From the NCBI GenBank assembly GCA_022361135.1, contig JAKSBM010000775.1:1-5728 (forward strand): a stretch of 5,728 bases of DNA. The letters are read 5' to 3'. The notes under the pieces are model-generated. The model was not told where the DNA came from and did no database searches. It saw only the letters and a program-made list of their open reading frames with translations. Numbering within the stretch: position 1 is the stretch's first letter; every line of letters begins with the position of its first letter. A program made the position numbers and the translations under genes. This DNA is from Desulfobacterales bacterium. Lineage in GTDB: Bacteria; Desulfobacterota; Desulfobacteria; Desulfobacterales; Desulfobacteraceae. Below, piece by piece: positions 1 through 4,861 of this stretch.

Positions 1-187
1 CCTGGCCCAGGGGATCAATGGGAAATCCTACCTGGTCATGGGGGGGAGTGTCTCCGCGTTCTCCGCTGCCGTGGATGCAGGTGCCCAGGCATTGGGAAAG
101 GATTTGGTGGACCGTCTGGTCATTGCCAGCCCGGATGACGCCACGGTCCGAAGCCTTTGTCCTTTGGATTCCGAAGTTCATATGTAA
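1..187 (+). CDS. BMC-domain microcompartment shell protein, C-terminal end (5' truncated)
   Basis: The reading frame is open from base 2 to a TAA at 185-187 and gives the last 61 residues of a protein whose start lies left of the window. It contains a run of the type G-S-V-x-A-x-x-A-A-V-D-A-G-A-x-A, followed by a strand reading LVDRLVIASPDD. This matches the second half of the bacterial microcompartment (BMC) fold: the G-D-V-x-A-x-x-A-A-x-x-A-G-A helix of EutM/PduA-like proteins and then the last beta strand. Such proteins tile into hexagons or pseudohexagonal trimers that form the shell around encapsulated catabolic enzymes. The LVDRLVI strand resembles trimeric (BMC-T) shell proteins more than PduA-type hexamers, but with one half-domain visible this is a guess. 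Usual HVIPRPH-like residues after the helix are absent. The cargo pathway cannot be told. The protein ends in a short non-conserved tail. Confidence 0.7.
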   Translation, partial: LAQGINGKSYLVMGGSVSAFSAAVDAGAQALGKDLVDRLVIASPDDATVRSLCPLDSEVHM

Positions 188-254
188 TCGTGGCCGGGGG
201 CTTCCCGTCTTCTTTTCTTTGTTCAGCCCCCGTCCATGTAAGTTCTCCCCCGAT

Positions 255-269
255 TTCGTCACTGACGAA
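255..269. repeat. Perfect 7-bp inverted repeat TTCGTCA-C-TGACGAA
   Basis: Arms at 255-261 and 263-269 are exact reverse complements around a single central C. As DNA this is a compact 15-bp dyad of the size of a repressor or activator half-turn site. As RNA it could fold with a 3-nt loop and a 6-bp stem. It lies about 75 bases upstream of a candidate -35 box, so an operator for the autotransporter gene is possible. No regulator family is recognised from the sequence. Confidence 0.4.
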
Positions 270-292
270 GGAAGGGAAATTCCTCCCTTTTT
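270..292 (+). terminator. Weak candidate intrinsic terminator after the shell-protein gene
   Basis: AAGGGA (272-277) pairs with TCCCTT (284-289) across a 6-nt loop, and G-T wobbles may extend the stem outward. A run of five Ts (288-292) follows, but two of them sit inside the stem and C residues come next. The stem is short, so this is only a modest terminator. It lies about 85 bases past the stop codon of the BMC gene, a reasonable place for the end of that transcript. Confidence 0.3.
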
Positions 293-299
293 CCCCGTG

Positions 300-327
300 G
301 GCCTCCATGGGCTTTCCATTGGGGGCC
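300..327 (+). other. Strong RNA hairpin without a T tract
   Basis: Bases 300-310 pair with 316-327 to give eleven base pairs (one G-T wobble at 304/323) with a single bulged T at 320 and a GCTTT loop. The four outermost pairs are all G-C. No T run follows, so it is not a classic intrinsic terminator. It may stabilise the 3' end of the upstream mRNA or act together with the 270-292 stem just before it. Confidence 0.4.
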
Positions 328-341
328 GTTCTCCCAAGGAC

Positions 342-370
342 TTGATCCAAGACCTTCTTTAGCGTATTCT
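342..370 (+). promoter_or_regulatory. Candidate sigma-70-type promoter for the autotransporter gene
   Basis: TTGATC (342-347) and TATTCT (365-370) each match four of six consensus bases of a -35 and -10 box and are separated by an ideal 17 bp. An A+T-rich stretch follows. Transcription would start near 377 and leave a leader of roughly 210 nt before the ATG at 591. In a region this long such a match can arise by chance, so support is moderate to low. No sigma-54-type element was found upstream of this gene. Confidence 0.3.
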
Positions 371-590
371 GAACTCTCTTAATTTATTAAAAAATATTCT
401 GGATTTTTTCTCCATTCGCAATTTGTGACTTCTTCCTCTGGATTTCCCGCATCCGGGTTTTTCTGTACGTTCACCCCTGGAACACCCCTGGTATTTCTCC
501 GGGCGGGATGACTTCCTTTTTCCCCTGGACGGTTGGACGCATCTATCCTTCCGTTCCCAAGGGGTAGACTGGGTATCATTGGAGTTTTGC

Positions 591-2840
591 ATGGGGCTGC
601 ATGTTTTTAGATGGATGGTGATCGTTGCCTGGGTCTGTTGGGCCTCTCCGGCCATGGGGGTGCCCGGAAAGACCTATTCCAATGTATCCCTCTCCAATAC
701 AAATACGGAGACCATCACCGGTACGGTGACTTATTTCAGCGTGTTTCGTTCTGGGATCAATATCTCCGACACCACGTCTTACCCCGGCGGGCGGACCTTC
801 ACCAATTCCGGGGATGTGAACCTGGCGAATTTCAGCGTCAATTCAATGAACCTCCTTTCCCTGATTAATAATTTAAATGCCGATGTCACCATTGTGAATT
901 CGGGAGATCTTTCTTTCACCTTTGGGCCCAATGATTCAACCATTAGCTTTGAGGGGATAAAGAGTCCGGGAAGTCTTGTGAATTCCGGTGCCTTGAATTT
1001 TGATGTCATCCATTTCGGAGGATACTACGACATCAGTGGAATGGGCCTGTTTATCAGTGGGGATTCGCTGGTGAACTCCGGCCCGATTCGATTCATCGGA
1101 AGGGCCGGTGATGTCAATGTTAACGGCCGCCTGGCCATCAGCCTTGCCACCGGGATCTGGTTTTCGGGAGATACCATGGTCAATTCCGGAGATATTCGCG
1201 TCGAAGCCCGGGCCGCTTCCGTAACCGGTTCCAGCAATTTTGCCTATGCCCGGGCCTATGGGATCCATACCCAGGGAGATCTTTTAAACACCGGGCAAAT
1301 TGAGGTGGAGGCCCACGGAGGGCGCGAGCGGACCAATTCTTCACTGCCGTTTAATGCCCAGGATGCAAGGGCATACGGCATCTATGTGGATGACTCCGTT
1401 ATCCTGGATTCCCGGGGATTGATTTCTGCAAAGGCCGCCCTTTACCCCGGCATGACCGGAGCCGTGGAGGAGGCGTATCAAGTCTATGTCAACGCCGGTA
1501 CCACCACGGTGACCGGGTATGCCATGGCATTGAAGAACCAGGTCGATTTTACCCAGCAATACCAGGGGGCGATCAAGGTGAATGCCGGGGCGGGTTTGGT
1601 TTTCAACAATGCCGTGCTTTATCTGAGCATCAGCCCGGATTTCGACGGCCAGGCCCGGTACGAGATTCCCATGTTGGGAGAAGGGGCTGTCCCGGCGGAT
1701 CAGTTTGCATCCCTGGGCCCCCTGCCGCCGGAATATACGGTGACCCTGGAAAACCAAAGCGGCAGCGGCCTCCAGGCCCTTGGGGTTCAATTTTCTCCCC
1801 AGGTTTCACCTCCCCTGGCTTCCACGGCGGCCTCGGCCGATTTCAACGCCCACCTGAATCACATGGTGGAAGGGGGCTTGATCAACGGGGTGATTTCCGA
1901 TTTTCTTTCTTCTGAGACCCTGGGTATGACCCTGCTTTCCTTTGTGGATGCCGGCCATTCCCCCCAATTGCTCCTTTCCGGCCTTGGTCCCGGGGGCCTG
2001 CCCGGGCGGATATCATTGCCCCGGGTGGGAAAGACACGGACCTTTGTCAGCCCCGTGCTCCTGGTTTCCCGGGATTCGGACCCCGGGCAGGGGTACGATG
2101 CCCACCATTACGGGATCCTGGCCGGATTTACCCGGTCCATGGGGGATGCCTTCCTGGGGGCCCACGCCGGGGTGGGGGATTCCCAATTGGATTATACCGG
2201 GGCCGGATATGAACTGCGCCGGGAAACCGGGGATAATTACACCCTGGGGGTCCATGGGGTATACCCCTGGGGGGATTGGCTTTTCTCGGCCATTGCCACG
2301 GCCTTTTACCAGGAGAGTGACTACCGGGATCTGGCCCCTTCCAATGTGGAATCTGCCGCCTATGACAGCCTGTCCACCCGATTGGACATTTCATTGGGTC
2401 GCCTCTTCCAATGGGGGCGCCACACCCTTTTTCCCGAATTGGGATTTACCCATGCCTGGGACCACCGGGAATCCTTTACCACCCGGAATTTAAATCACCC
2501 CGATGTCCATTATGGACCATTGGATGCCCATGAACTCTACGGCCGGATGGGGGTGAAATATTTTGTGGACATCCCCCTGGGGAAACAGGGCCCCCGGCTT
2601 TTGCCCTTCCTGGGGCTGGCGTTGACCCAGGTCCTGACCGACGGGGAAATGTCCAATACCATGCAGGTGGGAAGCCTTTCCCGCCGGGTCTCCCGCCAGG
2701 GCGTCCGCACCCGCCTCAGCCCCAAGGGGGGGATTTCCCTGAAGGGAGAGGATCTTGAACTCCTGGCCGGATACAGTGGCGGATTTGCCGACGACCAGGA
2801 AGATCACCTGTTCTGGTTCCAGCTGGGCGTCGAATTCTAA
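591..2840 (+). CDS. Autotransporter (type Va secretion) with NSG-repeat passenger and C-terminal beta-barrel
   Basis: This 749-residue protein should be exported by Sec and insert a C-terminal barrel in the outer membrane that displays its passenger. Residues 1-23 form a signal peptide (Arg7, hydrophobic core, SPAMG before a likely cut). The passenger (about 24-400) carries a recurring N-S-G or N-T-G turn with Asn at 72, 103, 131, 162, 198 and 233, and a degenerate copy near 273. The turn is often preceded by G-I/L-x-x-x-G-D and followed by alternating hydrophobic residues, as in a right-handed beta-helix. Residues about 400-475 look like a linker, and about 480-749 fit an autotransporter beta-domain (PF03797-like), ending in FWFQLGVEF with the terminal Phe typical of outer-membrane barrels. 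No protease, lipase or other catalytic motif is visible, so adhesin or surface-structure roles are only inference. ATG 591 is chosen because GGAG (581-584) lies 6 nt upstream; an in-frame TTG at 579 lacks a well-placed site. Confidence 0.88.
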   Translation: MGLHVFRWMVIVAWVCWASPAMGVPGKTYSNVSLSNTNTETITGTVTYFSVFRSGINISDTTSYPGGRTFTNSGDVNLANFSVNSMNLLSLINNLNADVTIVNSGDLSFTFGPNDSTISFEGIKSPGSLVNSGALNFDVIHFGGYYDISGMGLFISGDSLVNSGPIRFIGRAGDVNVNGRLAISLATGIWFSGDTMVNSGDIRVEARAASVTGSSNFAYARAYGIHTQGDLLNTGQIEVEAHGGRERTNSSLPFNAQDARAYGIYVDDSVILDSRGLISAKAALYPGMTGAVEEAYQVYVNAGTTTVTGYAMALKNQVDFTQQYQGAIKVNAGAGLVFNNAVLYLSISPDFDGQARYEIPMLGEGAVPADQFASLGPLPPEYTVTLENQSGSGLQALGVQFSPQVSPPLASTAASADFNAHLNHMVEGGLINGVISDFLSSETLGMTLLSFVDAGHSPQLLLSGLGPGGLPGRISLPRVGKTRTFVSPVLLVSRDSDPGQGYDAHHYGILAGFTRSMGDAFLGAHAGVGDSQLDYTGAGYELRRETGDNYTLGVHGVYPWGDWLFSAIATAFYQESDYRDLAPSNVESAAYDSLSTRLDISLGRLFQWGRHTLFPELGFTHAWDHRESFTTRNLNHPDVHYGPLDAHELYGRMGVKYFVDIPLGKQGPRLLPFLGLALTQVLTDGEMSNTMQVGSLSRRVSRQGVRTRLSPKGGISLKGEDLELLAGYSGGFADDQEDHLFWFQLGVEF

Positions 2841-2964
2841 TTGATTTTTCCCGGCCTGGGGTGATTTTGTCCCAAAAATACCCCCGTAAATCCATTCCAT
2901 TGTCCCATCCAGTTTAAACCCCTTTATCCATGGTCGTATTGACGATTTTTACACCTGTTCAGCG

Positions 2965-2986
2965 GCCGGGGCGAATTTGCCCCGGC
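2965..2986. promoter_or_regulatory. GCCGGGGC-N6-GCCCCGGC inverted repeat, candidate upstream activator site
   Basis: The two 8-base arms (2965-2972 and 2979-2986) are exact reverse complements around the spacer GAATTT. The core GGGGC-N6-GCCCC recurs at 3062-3077. The centre is about 192 bp before the predicted sigma-54 transcription start, within the usual range for enhancer-binding-protein sites. As RNA it would form a very stable hairpin, but no T run follows, so a terminator role is less likely. Binding by an NtrC-family activator is inference. Confidence 0.45.
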
Positions 2987-3026
2987 TCCGTGGGGGCGAA
3001 AAAAATCCAACTAATCCCTTGTATTT

Positions 3027-3059
3027 ACCCGGGTTTACCGGTATCGTAAGCGGGTTTTT
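3027..3059 (+). terminator. Intrinsic terminator downstream of the autotransporter gene
   Basis: ACCCG (3027-3031) pairs with CGGGT (3051-3055). After a 2-nt bulge, TTTAC (3034-3038) pairs with GTAAG (3046-3050) with one G-T wobble, leaving a 7-nt loop CGGTATC. The stem is directly followed by a T run (3055-3059). This is a standard rho-independent layout. It lies about 190 bases past the autotransporter stop and before the symporter promoter, so it should isolate the two units. A transcript entering from the left would be the one terminated. Confidence 0.6.
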
Positions 3060-3061
3060 CT

Positions 3062-3077
3062 GGGGCTGAATTGCCCC
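3062..3077. promoter_or_regulatory. GGGGC-N6-GCCCC palindrome, second candidate upstream activator site
   Basis: GGGGC (3062-3066) and GCCCC (3073-3077) flank TGAATT. This 16-mer agrees with the core of the 2965-2986 repeat at 13 of 16 positions. Its centre lies about 98 bp upstream of the predicted sigma-54 start and 94 bp from the first palindrome, close to nine helical turns. That arrangement fits paired sites for an oligomeric sigma-54 activator. Confidence 0.45.
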
Positions 3078-3141
3078 CGAAGCGGAGAAGTTGAGAAGGC
3101 GTCGATTGTATAACCCACCTGAATGACAGCGGTTTGGATTC

Positions 3142-3156
3142 TGGCACACCCTTTGC
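3142..3156 (+). promoter_or_regulatory. Sigma-54 (RpoN) -24/-12 promoter for the symporter operon
   Basis: TGGCAC (3142-3147), five bases, then TTGC (3153-3156) and a T. This matches the TGGCAC-N5-TTGC consensus completely, with exactly ten bases between the invariant GG and GC. Transcription should start near 3168, giving a leader of about 45 nt before the ATG at 3213. Promoters of this class need an ATP-driven activator bound upstream, and two palindromic candidate sites are present. Confidence 0.8.
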
Positions 3157-3212
3157 TACTACAATAAACCTTGTGTTTTAAATTTTTGCTTTTGAAAGTG
3201 TAGCATCCCATT

Positions 3213-4784
3213 ATGAAGTTTAAATCCAGTTTGCTTTACCCGGCGGCCATTGCCATGGCCTTCCTCCTGACCGCGTCTCCCGCCCTGGCACAGGGCATCG
3301 ATCAGGCCATTAACAACGCCTTAACCCCCATTGCCGATTTCATGGTTTCCATTGTATTCTTCAAGTTTTACGTGGCCGGAGTCGGTATTCCCGTGGTGGT
3401 CCTCTGGCTGGTCTTGGGTGCCCTGTTCTGCACCTTTTACCTGGAGTTCATCAATGTGAGGGGCTTTAAACATGCCTTGAAATTGATCCGGGGCGATTAC
3501 CACGATGATGACGGCGGCAAGGGCGAAATCAGCCATTTCAACGCCCTGTGTACGGCGGTATCCGGCACCGTGGGCATCGGTAACATTGCCGGTATCCCCA
3601 TTGCCATTGCCGCAGGCGGCCCCGGTGCCGTCTTTTGGATGATGGTGGCGGGCTTCCTGGGCATGTCCACCAAATTTGTGGAATGTACTTTGGCCGTTCT
3701 CTTCCGCAAGGAAGCCACCGACGGCACCGTATCGGGCGGGCCCATGTATTACCTGACCCAGGGCTTGGCCAAACTGGGGAAACCCCGCCTGGGAAAATGC
3801 CTCGGGGGATTTTATGCCTTTGGCATCCTGGTGGGCTGCCTGGGCATTGGGAATATGTTCCAATCCAACCAGGCCTATAGTCAGTTCCTGGTGGTCACAG
3901 GGGGGGATGCCTCCTTCTTTGCGGACAAGGGGTGGCTTTTCGGTCTTCTTTTCGCCATGGTGGTCTTCTTTGTCATCGTGGGCGGGATCCGGAGTATCTC
4001 CAAGGTGGCCTCCAAATTGGTGCCCTTCATGGCCATCCTTTACATCCTGACCGCATTGGTCATCATCGTTCTCAATGGAAAATACATTCCCGCAGCCGTT
4101 TCCCTGATTGTGGAAAATGCCTTCAACGGCAAGGCCGTGGGCGGCGGCATCCTGGGAGCCATTGTCATCGGGTTCCAACGGGCCATTTTCTCCAACGAGG
4201 CCGGTCTGGGCTCGGCGGCCATCGCCCACAGTGCGGTGCAGACCAAGGAACCCGTGACCGAAGGCTTTGTGGCGATTCTTGAGCCCACCCTGGACACCTT
4301 GATTGTCCTGGCCATCACCTCCCTGGTGATCACCTCATCCATGGTGGCGGACCCCGTATTCGGCGCCAACCTCATGGGGGGCAAACTCACCGGAATGGCC
4401 GCCTCTTCGGCTGCATTCACCGCCCATTTCCCCTTTTCCAAATATCTTCTGGCCGCCGCCGGAATGCTCTTTGCCCTGTCCACGGCCCTGGCCTGGTCCT
4501 ACTACGGACTCAACGGCTGGACCTACCTTTTCGGGGACAATAAAAAGGGGAAGCTCTTTTACAATTTTATGTTCAGCGCATGCTTTGCCCTGGGCGCCTC
4601 CATCAAGCTGGGAGCCCTCATGGACATTTCCGACGCCCTGGTCTTCCTGACCTGTGTGCCCAATGTCTTTGGTCTCTTCCTCCTGGCCCCCCTGGTTAAG
4701 GCCGAGCTGAACCTCTATTGGGAGAAGATCAGGACCGGTCAGATTCCGTCCCGGGTTGCCCCGGAACCGGTGTCGTCCAAATAG
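3213..4784 (+). CDS. Sodium:alanine/glycine symporter, AGCS family
   Basis: The 523-residue inner-membrane protein should import a small neutral amino acid (alanine or glycine in studied members) with sodium. The family (PF01235) is recognised from GEISHFNALCTAVSGTVGIG (104-123) leading into N124-I-A-G, then GGPGAVFW (135-142) and GMSTKFVE (150-157). Further marks are SGGPMYYLTQGL and the signature R-x-x-FSNEAGLGSA starting at Arg323. Many hydrophobic segments fit about 10-11 membrane helices on a LeuT-like fold. Unusually for the family, residues 1-26 read like a cleavable signal peptide (basic start, hydrophobic core, A-L-A before Gln27), seen in a subgroup of AGCS carriers and possibly placing the N terminus outside. 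Exact substrate cannot be read from sequence. The ATG at 3213 has only a weak ribosome-binding site (GAAAG at 3194-3198, 14 nt away). Expression is probably sigma-54-dependent, and the downstream carrier gene is 77 bases away. Confidence 0.93.
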   Translation: MKFKSSLLYPAAIAMAFLLTASPALAQGIDQAINNALTPIADFMVSIVFFKFYVAGVGIPVVVLWLVLGALFCTFYLEFINVRGFKHALKLIRGDYHDDDGGKGEISHFNALCTAVSGTVGIGNIAGIPIAIAAGGPGAVFWMMVAGFLGMSTKFVECTLAVLFRKEATDGTVSGGPMYYLTQGLAKLGKPRLGKCLGGFYAFGILVGCLGIGNMFQSNQAYSQFLVVTGGDASFFADKGWLFGLLFAMVVFFVIVGGIRSISKVASKLVPFMAILYILTALVIIVLNGKYIPAAVSLIVENAFNGKAVGGGILGAIVIGFQRAIFSNEAGLGSAAIAHSAVQTKEPVTEGFVAILEPTLDTLIVLAITSLVITSSMVADPVFGANLMGGKLTGMAASSAAFTAHFPFSKYLLAAAGMLFALSTALAWSYYGLNGWTYLFGDNKKGKLFYNFMFSACFALGASIKLGALMDISDALVFLTCVPNVFGLFLLAPLVKAELNLYWEKIRTGQIPSRVAPEPVSSK

Positions 4785-4787
4785 GAA

Positions 4788-4811
4788 CACCCCCACCGGG
4801 CGGGGATGGTG
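4788..4811 (+). other. Hairpin between the two carrier genes, no T tract
   Basis: CACC (4788-4791) pairs with GGTG (4808-4811) and CCC (4792-4794) with GGG (4803-4805), with a 2-nt bulge (4806-4807) and an 8-nt loop. No T run follows, so full termination is unlikely. It starts 3 bases after the symporter stop codon and could protect the upstream message or set unequal expression of the two carriers in one transcript. Confidence 0.35.
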
Positions 4812-4861
4812 GATCGGTCAAATTGTTAAACACTTAAAGCAAATGAGGAAGAAATTTTAGA

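Larger units (their letters stand above)
188..590. other. Intergenic region with inverted repeats and candidate promoter; no convincing gene
   Basis: About 400 bases separate the shell-protein stop from the autotransporter start. The left part (250-330) is packed with inverted repeats, the middle (375-400) is A+T-rich, and the right part (400-555) is strongly pyrimidine-rich on the + strand. Short open frames exist on both strands but have implausible compositions and no good ribosome-binding sites. The region most likely holds the end of the shell-protein transcript and the promoter and long leader of the autotransporter gene. A dispersed intergenic repeat at 188-345 cannot be excluded. Confidence 0.6.
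2841..3212. other. Regulatory intergenic region between autotransporter and symporter
   Basis: These 372 bases hold no credible gene. From left to right they contain a GC-rich inverted repeat (2965-2986), a half-site copy (2993-3000), an intrinsic terminator (3027-3059), a second related palindrome (3062-3077), a sigma-54 promoter (3142-3156) and an A+T-rich leader up to the symporter ATG at 3213. The order fits the tail of one transcription unit overlapping the control region of the next. I looked for the conserved core of a glycine riboswitch, which often precedes alanine/glycine symporter genes, and did not find it. Confidence 0.7.

Noticed and set aside
120..350. 76-codon open frame on the minus strand next to the shell gene
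   Set aside because: It overlaps the real shell-gene frame, would start with TTG with a poorly spaced ribosome-binding site (2 nt), and has no recognisable domain.
579..590. TTG at 579 as the autotransporter start
   Set aside because: Its nearest purine-rich site (559-564) is 14 nt away, while ATG 591 has GGAG at a 6-nt spacing and gives a cleaner signal peptide.
359..655. 98-codon minus-strand open frame across the autotransporter leader and start
   Set aside because: Its composition (very rich in Arg, Lys, Ser) reflects the pyrimidine-rich + strand; it overlaps the signal peptide codons and has no recognisable domain.
2256..2267. Perfect 12-bp palindrome GGGGTATACCCC
   Set aside because: It lies inside the autotransporter barrel codons, is isolated, and is easily produced by the Gly/Pro-rich codon context.
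1942..2493. 183-codon + strand frame inside the autotransporter
   Set aside because: It is rich in Pro, Gly and Trp and is an alternate-frame reading of the beta-barrel codons; the barrel frame is clearly the real one.
2841..3212. Glycine riboswitch upstream of the AGCS symporter
   Set aside because: Looked for because AGCS genes often carry one, but the conserved aptamer core is not visible and a sigma-54 promoter starts transcription only about 45 nt before the ATG, too short for an aptamer.
3321..4229. 302-codon minus-strand frame opposite the AGCS symporter
   Set aside because: It is an antisense reading of strongly codon-biased membrane-protein DNA, rich in His, Gly, Gln and Asp, with no domain recognised.
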